Shown in pieces: positions 54,956-64,000 of a stretch of DNA of 64,000 nt. The notes under the pieces are model-generated. The model did no database searches. It was not told where the DNA came from and worked only from the letters and a program-made list of their open reading frames with translations. The stretch spans positions 62,001-126,000 of the forward strand of contig NZ_FOQI01000001.1 in NCBI RefSeq assembly GCF_900113705.1, in the 5' to 3' direction. The position numbers were made by a program, and so were the translations under genes. The DNA is from Collimonas sp. OK307 (GTDB lineage Bacteria; Pseudomonadota; Gammaproteobacteria; Burkholderiales; Burkholderiaceae_D). Positions within the stretch are counted from its first letter, which is position 1, and every line of letters starts with the position of its first letter.

Positions 54956-56209
54956 CTATGCCCGAGCACGTAGACGTCGGGTCCGGAACGTGCCCCAACC
55001 GCTCATCACAAGTGTTTTCAGAAAGGCCCATAAACCACTTTCGTTGGGTCGCGGCTCGCCACCATTGGCGATTCGTTTTACCTGTAGGGTGTACCAGAGG
55101 ACTTCCATAATGCCCAGGCGATCAATCTGCTTTATCCCCGTCTTGATCGGGCGTACACGCCGCTTGCTGTCCCGCCCTTGCAACAACGCCATTGGCGCAT
55201 CAGGATCGATGACCATCAGCCGCGCCATGCCGATGACGTCGACAGCCCCAGAGCGAAGCGCGGCGTTCATACCGGTTGCGCTGCGAAAGCCTCCGGTGAC
55301 CATTAGAGGTACCGTCACTGTGGCGCGCACCTTTTCAGCAAATTCGATGAAGTAAGCTTCGCGCGCAATGGTGGACGCTTTTTGCGGCTGGGCGACACCT
55401 GTTTCGTAGGTCCCGCCTGATATCTCGACAAGGTCGATTCCTGCATCGACTAGCGCCTGAACTGTCGCCAGCGACTCCTCTTCGGTGAATCCTCCACGCT
55501 GGAAATCCGCCGAATTGAGCTTAATGGCGACGGGAAAGTCCGAACCAACCTGCCGCCGAATCTCGGAGTAGACGGCCAGCACGAAGCGGCGCCGCTTTTC
55601 GGGAGTGCCGCCCCATTCGTCATTGCGCTGATTGTGGTGCGGCGACAGGAATTGATTGATCAGATAACCATGCGCTCCGTGGATTTGCACGCCGCTGAAG
55701 CCGGCTTTCTTGCAGATGGCAGCACTGCGTCCGAAGCGTTGGATGATGTCCTCGATCTCAGCAGAAGTGGCCTCACGCGGGGTCTCAAAGAGCGCTGTCA
55801 GATCCTTGCTGAATGGCACAGCCGATGGCGCGAGATTGCTGACATTCAGACCTTTGGCCGACTGCTTGCCAGGGTGGTTGAGTTGAACCCATATCGAGGC
55901 ACCATGATCGGTTGCCGCCCGCGCCCATTGTCGAAGCAAAGGCAGATCTGCCTCGTTCTCGATTACCACGTTGCCGGGCTCGCCCAGCGCCCTGCGGTCG
56001 ATCATTACGTTCCCGGTGATGAGCAATCCGACGCCTGAGGATGCCCAGCGTCGGTATAGCCGGACGAGATGCGGTGTCGGATTGTTGGCATAGGTGGCCA
56101 GAGTCTCGCTCGTTGCCGCCTTCGCTAAGCGGTTGCGGATGACGTAGCCATTCTGCAGGAGCAGGGGCCGGGTCAACAAGTCGGTATCAATAGAGGAAAA
56201 ATCAGCCAT
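54956..56209 (-). CDS. Old-yellow-enzyme NADH:flavin oxidoreductase (OYE2)
   Basis: 417 aa. IWVQLNHPGKQSAKG, IHGAHGYLINQFLSPHHNQR (His-x2-His), WGGTPEKRRRF. Longer than OYE1 by a C-terminal helical segment (KTLVMSGWGTFRTRRLRARA). A different OYE class, acting on bulky enones. Probably controlled by TetR4 through the motif at 56299. Confidence 0.9.
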   Translation of the reverse strand: MADFSSIDTDLLTRPLLLQNGYVIRNRLAKAATSETLATYANNPTPHLVRLYRRWASSGVGLLITGNVMIDRRALGEPGNVVIENEADLPLLRQWARAATDHGASIWVQLNHPGKQSAKGLNVSNLAPSAVPFSKDLTALFETPREATSAEIEDIIQRFGRSAAICKKAGFSGVQIHGAHGYLINQFLSPHHNQRNDEWGGTPEKRRRFVLAVYSEIRRQVGSDFPVAIKLNSADFQRGGFTEEESLATVQALVDAGIDLVEISGGTYETGVAQPQKASTIAREAYFIEFAEKVRATVTVPLMVTGGFRSATGMNAALRSGAVDVIGMARLMVIDPDAPMALLQGRDSKRRVRPIKTGIKQIDRLGIMEVLWYTLQVKRIANGGEPRPNESGLWAFLKTLVMSGWGTFRTRRLRARA

Positions 56210-56298
56210 GTTGGAACCTCATGTATTTCGGGATGGGGCATTGTCAGTCTGAGGCGCAAATATTCTGCCGCTCACAGCCAAGGCCAATACTTTTTAAA

Positions 56299-56317
56299 AG
56301 TATGATCGTAATTTAAT
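56299..56317. promoter_or_regulatory. TetR4 candidate operator before OYE2
   Basis: AGTATGATCGTAATTTAAT matches AGTATACTCATAATTTAAT at 57105-57123 (upstream of TetR4) at 16 of 19 positions. Sites at both promoters fit co-repression. Confidence 0.5.
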
Positions 56318-56484
56318 AAGACCAAAAAATAAGGCGCCCAAATATCTGCAACCCTGGATCGGACGCCAACAGGTCCAGAGTGATTTCGCTACTTGCGAAT
56401 ATTATAGACAGACTTCGCTAGCAACTGCTGTCGATCGCCCGTGTTAATTTATTCAACAACCTCAAAATTGTCCCTGCCGATTTG

Positions 56485-57063
56485 TTACTGCTGCCTTCGA
56501 ACGATTGCGAGTCCAGCCTCAATTCCACCCTCAAGAATTTGGTCTGACATTGCTTTGTCACTTACCGCGCGTGCGAGCTGCAAAGTGCCGACCATCATGC
56601 CGAAAAGCGCAGCTGCATCTTTGCGCTGGGTAATGGGGTCGCGTCCTGGCAAATTATTGGCGATAAAATCGAGAAATTCGCCAATTTTACGAGTGAACAA
56701 GTCGCGGGTTTCCTCGGGGTGACGGGCTATTTCGGCAACCAACGCAGCTGTTGGGCAACCCTCATCAGCAGCGTCGCGCGCCTGAGGACTGAGGTAGTCA
56801 CGAATCCCTTGTTCCAGCCCCAAGCCTTCCGCTGATGCTGCAATCATCGCTTGAAGCCTGCGGTTTAAGGTGTCGACGATAACCTCCTGGAGCAAATCTT
56901 CCTTCGACTTGAAGTGGACGTAAAAGGCACCATTGGTAAGGTCTGCGTCATACATAATTCCGGCCAAGCCAACCGCCGCAACTCCCTCGCCACGGAAACG
57001 CCGCGAGGCGACTTCGAGAATGCGCGAGCGCGTCAGTTCTTTTTGTCCCTTTACGTAACGCAT
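56485..57063 (-). CDS. TetR/AcrR-family regulator (TetR4)
   Basis: 192 aa. HTH SRILEVASRRFRGEGVAAVG then LTNGAFYVHFKSKEDLLQEV. The ligand domain has DEGCPTAALVAEIARHP, a variant of that in TetR1/2 (GCP-x-A). It lies upstream of OYE2 on the same strand, with its own promoter. An 8-bp inverted repeat AATTATGA/TCATAATT spans 57085-57119. Confidence 0.9.
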   Translation of the reverse strand: MRYVKGQKELTRSRILEVASRRFRGEGVAAVGLAGIMYDADLTNGAFYVHFKSKEDLLQEVIVDTLNRRLQAMIAASAEGLGLEQGIRDYLSPQARDAADEGCPTAALVAEIARHPEETRDLFTRKIGEFLDFIANNLPGRDPITQRKDAAALFGMMVGTLQLARAVSDKAMSDQILEGGIEAGLAIVRRQQ

Positions 57064-58042
57064 AGAAGTTGTTCTTTCTCATTGAATTATGATCGCACGT
57101 TTAAAGTATACTCATAATTTAATGGGAGTCAAGCTTTTTTGCGTGTGATAAATAGGGGGAGTGTGCCTCAGAAAAGAGAAAGGTCGCGCGTTAAGTTGTA
57201 GTGGCTCGCGCCTGTCCCCAACAATAGACCGGATGAAAGACCGCTCCTGCCTCCAGTCCGGCCAATTCGACTCAGGCGATATACGCGGGGTTGCAGGGCG
57301 AGCTGGGACAAGGCTGTGCGCTCGATCTGACAGTCGATTGTCGCGAAGGGGCAGAAGAGTGATCTGGATCCTACAGCGCCTTGTTGTGGTCCGTTGATTG
57401 AGAGGTGTCCGTTTTAATCATTCTGTACAGAACGATGCCGAATTGTAAGTATGATTACTATTTTTGCACTAATATCATTGCACGCCAACCTATTGATTGC
57501 ACTCATGTCGACGCCAATCACCTACAACCCTGAAGCGCCTGATGTTCTGATAGATAAGGAACTCTCGAAGGACCCGCAACTAGCAATCAGCAAGGGACTG
57601 TCCTGGTTCGATCGAGACCGGGAGCTGTTTCGGTTTCGAGGGGCGCGCCTGCTAAGCAGCACGTTTTTGTAGGAGAATTAGTTCGGAGCGCTCTTTATTC
57701 TTTCTTTTCAACGGCGACTATAACTTTGCTTCTACATCATAACTTCGCATAATTTGTATTATGTCAAATCGTCGTCGCAGATACACAAGGCTATTTGCAG
57801 TACGCACAGCGCTCAAACGTAAATGTATCGGGTTAAACAACGTAAAGCCGTCGAGCGCTGCAACGTGAATGTGTCAGGTTAACTAGATGAGTTCGAGATG
57901 ATCATTTCGCCGACGACCGAACTCCGAATACTGGTCTTTTGGTAGTAGCAGGATACTCGCCGCGTGACTAGACTTCTCATTGCTTATTCAAGCGTCGCAG
58001 TATTTAACGTACCTCTACCATTCACCAAGAAAGGCCAATATC
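57064..58042. other. Gene-poor 979-nt gap with imperfect direct repeats
   Basis: No convincing gene. A 73-codon ORF at 57451-57672 (MSTPITYNPEAPDVL internally) shows no known family. Two 28-bp direct repeats, 57810-57837 and 57856-57883, agree at about 22 positions and are spaced 46 bp; both contain AACGT, AATGT and GGTTAA. The lower GC and broken ORFs suggest a decayed mobile-element or gene remnant. Confidence 0.5.
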
Positions 58043-59026
58043 ATGTCCAAGAAAATCGAACGTGAAGAAATCAGCTCGCGCCGCAAATTACTGGTCTCCG
58101 CAGCAGGCGTTGCTGCTGGCGCGGCCACCGCCGTTCTGGCATCTTCGAACGCCGTTGCGGCGCCCGCCACACCGGCGTCTGGCGCCAGTGTCGGCAAACA
58201 CACGGGCAACACAGTCACAACCAAAGACGGCACGCTGATTCATTACAAGGACTGGGGAACCGGCCCGGTTGTCGTTTTCAGCCATGGCTGGCCACTGCAG
58301 GGCGACGCTTGGGAAGACCAAATGATGTTTCTGGCCACTAACGGCTATCGCGTAATTGCGCATGATCGTCGCGGACATGGTCTGTCGAGCCAACCTTGGA
58401 CAGGCAACGATATGGACACATATGCCGACGATCTGGCAACACTAATGGATACATTGGACTTGAAAGGCGCGACTATGGTCGGCCACTCCACCGGTGGTGG
58501 CGAGGTAGCGCGTTACATCGGACGCCATGGAAGCAAGCGGGTCGCCAAGGCGGTGCTAGTAGGTGCAGTGCCTCCGCAAATGGTTAAATCCGCCAATAAT
58601 CCTAACGGTTTGCCGATGTCCGTATTCGACGGCATTCGGAGTTCGGTTCTGGCCGATCGCTCACAATTCTTCAAGGACTTGACGACCCCGTTTTACGGTT
58701 ACAACCGCCCTGGCTCCAAGCCTTCCCAAGGTGTCCGCGATACATTCTGGGCTCAAGGCATGCAGTGCGGGATTAAAAACGCGTACGATTGCATCAAACA
58801 ATTTTCGGAAACCGACTTCACCGAAGATTTGAAGAAAATGGATATGCCAACTCTGATCGTCCATGGCAGCGATGACCAAATTGTGCCCATCGATACGTCC
58901 GGAAAGGCTTCTGCGAAAATCGTCAAAAACGCGAAGTTGCTTATCTATGAGGGCGCACCTCATGGTTTGCCAACTACTCACAAAGATAAATTGAATGCAG
59001 ATTTGCTCGCATTCTTGAAGTCCTAA
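58043..59026 (+). CDS. Tat-exported chloroperoxidase-like alpha/beta hydrolase
   Basis: 327 aa from ATG 58043 with AAGAAAGG. Tat signal [20 protein letters not shown], cleavage after residue 40. [23 protein letters not shown], Ser149 in GHSTGGGE, Asp in GSDDQIVP, His in GAPHGLP: the cofactor-free haloperoxidase/perhydrolase pattern. It forms peracids in vitro in relatives; natural substrate unknown. Converges on the LysR gene. Confidence 0.92.
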   Translation: MSKKIEREEISSRRKLLVSAAGVAAGAATAVLASSNAVAAPATPASGASVGKHTGNTVTTKDGTLIHYKDWGTGPVVVFSHGWPLQGDAWEDQMMFLATNGYRVIAHDRRGHGLSSQPWTGNDMDTYADDLATLMDTLDLKGATMVGHSTGGGEVARYIGRHGSKRVAKAVLVGAVPPQMVKSANNPNGLPMSVFDGIRSSVLADRSQFFKDLTTPFYGYNRPGSKPSQGVRDTFWAQGMQCGIKNAYDCIKQFSETDFTEDLKKMDMPTLIVHGSDDQIVPIDTSGKASAKIVKNAKLLIYEGAPHGLPTTHKDKLNADLLAFLKS

Positions 59027-59036
59027 ACGATGCATG

Positions 59037-59065
59037 GTCGGCGCTGTAACTCATACAGTGCCGAC
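59037..59065. other. 11-bp hairpin between convergent genes
   Basis: GTCGGCGCTGT and ACAGTGCCGAC with one mismatch and a 7-nt loop, 11 nt after the hydrolase stop. No T-run; probably a bidirectional stop aid. Confidence 0.55.
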
Positions 59066-59119
59066 TAGAAAGAGAATCGTGCGAGGCAACTCACAAATCT
59101 CGACGCATGACAGCGCTGA

Positions 59120-60037
59120 TTATTTCGGCTCGTTGAAATCGACGTGCTGACGAAAAATTTCCTCTACCCAATCGGCGAATAATCGAAGCTTTGCCACATT
59201 TCTTCGGTTTTGTGGATATAACAATGATATCGGCATGGGTACTGGCAACCATTGAGAAAAGACTTCCACCAAATCACCGCTGTCTAGATATTCTCGTACC
59301 TGGTAACGTGCCGGCTGCATCAGGCCGAGACCCTGAAGACCGCAAGTAACATGAGCATCGGCGTCATTTACCGAGACGAAGCTCGTCATCTCGACTTTTA
59401 CCACCTCCCCCTCCACCTGGAAGTCCCAATCGAACGCCCGTCCGGTTCTTCCAGAACAGTGTGTCACCATGCGATGGTGCTGCAGTTCGTCAATCGTGCG
59501 GGGGGTACCGTAACGTTTCAAGTAAGATGGCGACGCGCAAGTGACGAACTGCATGCAGCCAATCTGTCGGCCGACAAGAGAAGAGTCTTGCAGGGTCCCG
59601 GCACGCAGAGCGCAATCGACACCCTCCTGTGTCATGTCAACCAAGCGGTCCGTGAGGCTTAAGACCAGTTCCAACTCAGGGTACGCATCATAGAACTCGG
59701 CAATGCGAGGAAGCACCACATGGCGTCCAACGGCGCCCGGCATATCGAGACGTAGCTTACCCTTAGGCCCCGTCTGGCTATGATCACGAAAACTGCTTTC
59801 AACCTCCTCGATAGCGGCAAGGATTTCGGTACATTTTTCAAAATACTCGGCGCCATCCGGCGTCAGGGACAGGCGGCGAGTAGATCTTTGCAAAAGCCGG
59901 GTTCCCAGAAAAGCCTCCAGGTTTTGCAATGTCGCAGTCAATGACGCACGTTGCAAATTTAACGTTTCGGCTGCTTTCGAAAAACTGTTGGCCTCAACAA
60001 TTCGGACGAAGGTCTGCATAGCTTTCAGGCGATCCAC
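59120..60037 (-). CDS. LysR-family regulator (GTG start)
   Basis: 305 aa. The GTG at 60037 with GAGGAG upstream begins (M)DRLKAMQTFVRIVEANSFSK, the usual LysR start; 60103 adds a non-homologous leader. HTH LNLQRASLTATLQNLEAFLG is unusual: typical S-x3-SR-x-I is replaced by RASLTATL. Effector domain from about 95 (GKLRLDMPGAVGRHVVLPRI). Possible target: the convergent hydrolase or the two-component genes. Confidence 0.9.
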   Translation of the reverse strand: MDRLKAMQTFVRIVEANSFSKAAETLNLQRASLTATLQNLEAFLGTRLLQRSTRRLSLTPDGAEYFEKCTEILAAIEEVESSFRDHSQTGPKGKLRLDMPGAVGRHVVLPRIAEFYDAYPELELVLSLTDRLVDMTQEGVDCALRAGTLQDSSLVGRQIGCMQFVTCASPSYLKRYGTPRTIDELQHHRMVTHCSGRTGRAFDWDFQVEGEVVKVEMTSFVSVNDADAHVTCGLQGLGLMQPARYQVREYLDSGDLVEVFSQWLPVPMPISLLYPQNRRNVAKLRLFADWVEEIFRQHVDFNEPK

Positions 60038-60359
60038 GAAGCTCTCCTCAAGATTGGATTGTTCAATTAAATCATACAGTATAGGGCGGGTGAACCATAA
60101 CAATCTTTGATCGAATTTTCCCTAAAATGAGCCCAAGAAACATCCTGTTCGCGCCTTTAACCCAACCGACACAAAGATCAATATCAATACCCCTTTCGTA
60201 TAAACGACAATCCCGCTTCGCGAAGCATAATTTCAATATTCCTTCGTTTTTATCTTAACGAATTGTTCTATCAGCTTCTCACAATTGATACACGTTTTTT
60301 TTAAAAACAATGCGCATCACACCTGACCGCATGAACCAAAAATTGAATCGTACAAACGT
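60038..60359. other. AT-rich divergent promoter region
   Basis: 322 nt between the LysR gene and the histidine kinase; no gene seen. AT-rich, with several TATAAT-like stretches, for example TATAGG-TATAAA near 60075 and 60196. Confidence 0.4.
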
Positions 60360-61760
60360 ATGAATGCAATATTGAACAGCCGGCCTGTGATCGATTATTC
60401 GGCGTCGAAACTCGTCCCGTTGAATGTGAACCGATTGATAGTCTTGCACCGGGTTATTTCTCCCGATCCAGGAGGTGTGCCACTATGCAGTCTTCCAAAA
60501 GAGCTGTTACCGACACAAGCAGCGCTTTTGCTCGAAAACGCCCATCTATCCAATCAATTGCAATTGGAAAATGAACGTCGCCGAAACACTGAAGATGCTT
60601 TGAAAGCCAGCGAAACGTCTCTCGAAATCGCGCGGATGCTTACCCAATCCGGCATATGGCGATGGAATATTGAAACCGGTGAAATTAATTGTTGCGAGGA
60701 GCTGATTCGAATTCTGGATTTTGATCCTCCACCCCATGCAGTTACTATCGACGAATTCATGGAGCGCGTCCATTGCGACGACAGGCCGCAGGTTGAAAGC
60801 GAAATATACGAGGCGCTAAACGAGGGCCAAAGCCTGCAACGAGAATTTCGCATTACGCTGCCCGACGGCACCCTACGTTATCTGCGAAGCGTCGGAAGGG
60901 CCGAAATCAATCGTGCTGGAAAGCTGGAATTTTTCGGCTCGATTATGGACGTTAGCAGTCAAAAACGTTCCGATGAAGCATTACGCCTTGCACAGTGCGA
61001 GCTCGCGCGTGTGGCGAGGATAACGGCAATGGGTCAGTTTGCCGCATCAATGGGCCATGAAGTCAGTCAACCTCTGGCCGCCATCGTATTGAATGCCGAG
61101 GCTGCTCTATGTTGGCTGCGGCAGGAGCCGGCTCAGGTGGCCCAGGCAGAGGATGCCTTAAAGCTGATACTTCAAGCTGGCAACTCGGCGGGGAGCGTGA
61201 TCCGAAGCATTCGGGGCATGGCCTGCAAATCGGGGCCTGAACTTGCTCCCGTTGTGGTGGACGATGCAATTCGTGAGGTGTTACTACTACTGCGCTCTGA
61301 ATTACAAAGCCGTAAGATCAGAGTCTGCACGCAACTGACGCTTGGTACGCGGCTGCTCAATGCCGACCGAACGCAATTGCAACAGGTCATGATGAATCTG
61401 TTATTGAACGCGATTGACGCAATGAGCGGCATCGAGTACAGAATGCGCTTATTGGAAGTCCGAACTGCAATCATAGATACCTCAGGGGCCTTCCGGATTA
61501 GCATCGAAGACAATGGGATAGGTATCGACACCAATTCAGCTAAACGCCTGTTCGATCCTCTTTTTTCGACCAAGACCGAAGGTATGGGTATGGGGCTGAC
61601 AATCTGCCGTTCAATTGTTGAGGCTCATGGCGGGCGGATTTGGTGCACATCTCGACAACCAAACGGCACTTCCTTCCATGTCAGTTTGCCGTCGGACGGA
61701 GCGTGTATTGGAATGTCCGGCAATAACAAAATTCTCAATTCCGACAAAAAATTTACGTGA
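60360..61760 (+). CDS. PAS sensor histidine kinase
   Basis: 466 aa, soluble. Residues 55-90 (QAALLLENAHLSNQLQLENE) look like the end of a GAF domain and its linker. PAS domain about 95-210 (SGIWRWNIETGEINCCEEL). HisKA-type box with His233 in ASMGHEVSQPLAAI, then ATPase motifs LLLNAIDAM (N box), DNGIGI and GMGMGLTICRSIVEAHGG. This arrangement matches the C-terminal half of large ATPase-GAF-PAS kinases in Burkholderiales. Followed 1 nt later by its response regulator. Confidence 0.9.
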   Translation: MNAILNSRPVIDYSASKLVPLNVNRLIVLHRVISPDPGGVPLCSLPKELLPTQAALLLENAHLSNQLQLENERRRNTEDALKASETSLEIARMLTQSGIWRWNIETGEINCCEELIRILDFDPPPHAVTIDEFMERVHCDDRPQVESEIYEALNEGQSLQREFRITLPDGTLRYLRSVGRAEINRAGKLEFFGSIMDVSSQKRSDEALRLAQCELARVARITAMGQFAASMGHEVSQPLAAIVLNAEAALCWLRQEPAQVAQAEDALKLILQAGNSAGSVIRSIRGMACKSGPELAPVVVDDAIREVLLLLRSELQSRKIRVCTQLTLGTRLLNADRTQLQQVMMNLLLNAIDAMSGIEYRMRLLEVRTAIIDTSGAFRISIEDNGIGIDTNSAKRLFDPLFSTKTEGMGMGLTICRSIVEAHGGRIWCTSRQPNGTSFHVSLPSDGACIGMSGNNKILNSDKKFT

Positions 61761-61761
61761 T

Positions 61762-62385
61762 ATGGAAACCATTTCAATTCTGATCGCGGACGACCATCCG
61801 CTGATACTCGCGGGTCTTACATCGTTGATTAATGCTACACCCGGGTTTCATCTGGTGGCTCAGGCCTCGGACGGACCACAGGCATTGGATTATTACGATC
61901 AATTGCGTCCAAACGTGGTTCTCATGGACCTCAATATGCCGGAAATGAACGGGGTTGAAACAATCGGTCGTATTCGTCGCATAAATCCCAACGCGTGTAT
62001 CGTGATCCTAACATCGTACCAAGGCGAAGAGGATGTCTACCGGGGTCTACACGCGGGTGCACAAGCATATTTGCTCAAAGACGCAGGAATGGAGCAACTG
62101 ATCCAGTGCATAAAGACTGTCGCCGCAGGAAGCAAATTCTTGCCGACTGCAGTTGCATCGAAATTGGCCGAGCGGATGGAGACAAACAGACTATCAAAAC
62201 GCGAGCTGGAAATTCTCGTTCATCTGGCCACCGGGAAGAGTAACAAGATGATAGCCCGCTGCGCCGGGATTGAAGTGGGTACCGTAAAATTCCATGTGAA
62301 CAATATCCTTGCGAAGCTCAATGTTTCAAGTCGGACCGAAGCAGCAACTGTTGCGGCCCGACGCGGCCTGCTAAGCATCTTTTGA
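61762..62385 (+). CDS. NarL/FixJ-family response regulator
   Basis: 207 aa. Receiver with acidic pair DDH, phospho-acceptor Asp56 in VVLMDLNMP and Lys in YLLKDAG. LuxR-type HTH about 142-200: LSKRELEILVHLATGKSNKM and EVGTVKFHVNNILAKLNV. Paired with the kinase (1-nt gap). Its 3' end overlaps the convergent flavoprotein gene by 15 nt. Confidence 0.95.
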   Translation: METISILIADDHPLILAGLTSLINATPGFHLVAQASDGPQALDYYDQLRPNVVLMDLNMPEMNGVETIGRIRRINPNACIVILTSYQGEEDVYRGLHAGAQAYLLKDAGMEQLIQCIKTVAAGSKFLPTAVASKLAERMETNRLSKRELEILVHLATGKSNKMIARCAGIEVGTVKFHVNNILAKLNVSSRTEAATVAARRGLLSIF

Positions 62386-63981
62386 CGTGAGGCTATCTGA
62401 AGTGCTGAGATAGGCGTGAATTTGCGCAACTACGGCAGCTCCCTCGCCAACGGCTGCAGCAACGCGTTTAACGGAACCTGCACGCACATCGCCTATAGCA
62501 AATATTCCCGGCGCGCTCGTCGCTAATCCAGAAGCGCCAGCAACTCCGGCATTGGCGGCCTGCCCGGCAAGGACAAAACCTTTCTGATCGAGAGTCAATC
62601 CGCAGCTATGCAACCAATCCGTTTGAGGTTCGGCGCCGATAAATAAAAACAGCCTGGACGTAGAAATTATTCTCTCGCAACCGTGCTGTAACAACCTGAC
62701 CGCTTCAAGCCCTTTGTCAGAGCCATCCAACGCAGACACAGTTGAATCGGTATGAAGGCTTATGTTTTCCGTTGTTGCGATGCGCTCTATCAGGTAGGCA
62801 GACATACTGTCCGTCAATCCAGATCCGCGTACGACCATGTGTACCTTGGACGCATGCGATGCGAGAAAAACGGCCGCCTGCCCTGCTGAATTTCCGCCTC
62901 CCACCAATACAATTTCCTGTTCAAAACAAAGCTTTGCTTCGATGGGCGATGCCCAGAAGTGGATACCTCTGCCTTCGAAGCGCTCTGCCCCCGCCAGATC
63001 CAGGCGCCTATAGCGCGCGCCAGACGCTATCACCACCGTTTTTGCCTGGACATAACTGCCGTCGCTCAATACAGCACGACGCGGTGTGCTACCACTGCAC
63101 AAATCAACCACGCTTAGCGGAACTACAATTTCTGCGCCGAATTTTTGCGCCTGAACATAAGCGCGACCAGCCAACTCTTGACCGGATATTCCTGTTGGAA
63201 AACCAAGGTAGTTTTCGATTCGGGCGCTGGCTCCCGCCTGGCCGCCAAAAGCGCGCTGCTCAAGGACTAGAACTGACAAGCCTTCCGACGCTGCATAGAC
63301 TGCTGCTGCCAGTCCCGCCGGCCCTGCGCCGACGATGAGGACGTCATATACCTGAGAGCTTTCCAACAGAGGCAACATCCCCAGATTCCTTGCCAAAGCG
63401 TTTTCGCTGGGGTTAAAGCCGACTCCTCCATCCGGATAAATCACCAAGGGCAAATGTTGCTGCGCCGGCGCATAAACCTGAAGCAGCGCTGCAGCCGCAG
63501 GGTCATCGTCTGGATCAAGCACGGTATGCGGATAGCCGTTGCTAGTCAGGAAATTTTGAAGCCTCACCATATCCGGGTTGCCGAGCGGGCCGACAAGGGC
63601 CGGGCCGCACTCCCCGGTATCGAGGAGATTCATGCGACGCAAAATCAACGCGCGCATGATACGCTCGCCCAAATCTGCGTGATTGACGATCAAACGACGT
63701 AACATCGATGAGCTGATCTGCAAAGTACTTACTTCGCCGATAGCAGTGCCTTCAACGAGCGACGGCCGGTCCGATAGCTGGCTGATTTCCGCTGTAAACT
63801 CCCCCGGGCCGTGATGGGCAACCGTAAATTGCCGATTCAGGCCATCGTGCCGGCTAATCACCACCCAACCTGCCAGGATCACATGCATGCCGCCGGAAGC
63901 CTTTCCCGCCTGGAAAATAGTTTCGCCTGGACGCCAATGGTGTACGACTCCAAAGCGCATTGTTGCGCTTATCTCAGCCAT
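62371..63981 (-). CDS. Cyclic-nucleotide-domain thioredoxin-reductase-like flavoprotein
   Basis: 536 aa; the frame remains open upstream of 63981, so a start beyond the window edge is possible. N-terminal cNMP-binding-like domain about 10-115 (GETIFQAGKASGGMHVILAG). A glutaredoxin-like middle about 135-205. Then FAD VGAGPAGLAAAVYA, FGGQAGASARIENYLGFP, and NADPH VLVGGGNSAGQAAVFLA. The redox CxxC of thioredoxin reductase is replaced by HFWASPIEAKLC. So it is not a classical thioredoxin reductase; ligand-gated NAD(P)H oxidation is inferred. Confidence 0.9.
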   Translation of the reverse strand: MAEISATMRFGVVHHWRPGETIFQAGKASGGMHVILAGWVVISRHDGLNRQFTVAHHGPGEFTAEISQLSDRPSLVEGTAIGEVSTLQISSSMLRRLIVNHADLGERIMRALILRRMNLLDTGECGPALVGPLGNPDMVRLQNFLTSNGYPHTVLDPDDDPAAAALLQVYAPAQQHLPLVIYPDGGVGFNPSENALARNLGMLPLLESSQVYDVLIVGAGPAGLAAAVYAASEGLSVLVLEQRAFGGQAGASARIENYLGFPTGISGQELAGRAYVQAQKFGAEIVVPLSVVDLCSGSTPRRAVLSDGSYVQAKTVVIASGARYRRLDLAGAERFEGRGIHFWASPIEAKLCFEQEIVLVGGGNSAGQAAVFLASHASKVHMVVRGSGLTDSMSAYLIERIATTENISLHTDSTVSALDGSDKGLEAVRLLQHGCERIISTSRLFLFIGAEPQTDWLHSCGLTLDQKGFVLAGQAANAGVAGASGLATSAPGIFAIGDVRAGSVKRVAAAVGEGAAVVAQIHAYLSTSDSLTSKDA

Positions 63982-64000
63982 TGTCAGTACCGGGAAAATC

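Noticed and set aside
57451-57672. 73-codon ORF in the gap after TetR4
   Set aside because: No clear ribosome site or family; mentioned only as part of the gap.

Overview
The window looks like chromosomal DNA of a Burkholderiales betaproteobacterium, tentatively Oxalobacteraceae-like. This rests on moderately high GC, a KfrA/tyrosine-recombinase pair, IorAB-type molybdenum hydroxylases, an ech-vdh-fcs ferulate operon and many SDR, MDR and TetR paralogues. The genus is inferred, not shown. No rRNA, tRNA, CRISPR array or intact IS was recognised.

Layout. 1-5200: cell-wall L,D-transpeptidase (5' truncated by the window), two stress-type proteins, cytochrome b561, a frameshifted bestrophin, a DyP peroxidase and a glutathione S-transferase remnant. 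5268-11200: an ECF sigma / anti-sigma system with a c-type cytochrome, a metallophosphoesterase, a free-standing CuA cupredoxin, a double CDGSH protein, a DUF6529-like membrane protein and two lipoproteins, one only 45 aa. Three promoters share one motif (GGGAATA-like -35 and GTTAT -10 at identical spacing), which predicts the regulon. 11320-17001: XdhC plus a two-subunit molybdenum hydroxylase, an AraC regulator and MdaB. 17089-20857: accessory block of KfrA, integrase and a YjjJ/HipA-like kinase. 20943-26980: ferulate catabolism (ech, vdh, fcs, a solute-binding protein) with a divergent MarR regulator and a palindromic operator. 27106-29819: a second molybdenum hydroxylase.

30000-57100 is a large catabolic and redox region. 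Two related modules (TetR, SDR, ene-reductase or AcuI-like reductase, zinc-less MDR) share an ATGATGA/TCATCAT operator that overlaps the regulators' own start codons. A third TetR with ATAACA-TGTTAT operators heads an operon of enoyl-CoA hydratase, alpha/beta hydrolase, acyl-CoA synthetase, SDR, OmpW, GMC oxidoreductase, MDR and HAD hydrolase. An opposing set follows: SCP2 carrier, two alpha/beta hydrolases, a second GMC oxidoreductase, an ene-reductase and a TetR. Together they suggest uptake and oxidation of a hydrophobic, probably cyclic alcohol or ketone (terpenoid- or sterol-like) to a CoA thioester. The substrate is inferred. Four gene fragments (SCP2 tail, AcuI head, membrane-protein head, internal ene-reductase piece) show that the region was built by duplication and decay.

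58043-63981: a Tat-exported chloroperoxidase-like hydrolase, a LysR regulator, a PAS histidine kinase with NarL-type response regulator, and a cyclic-nucleotide-domain flavoprotein related to thioredoxin reductase but lacking its CxxC.
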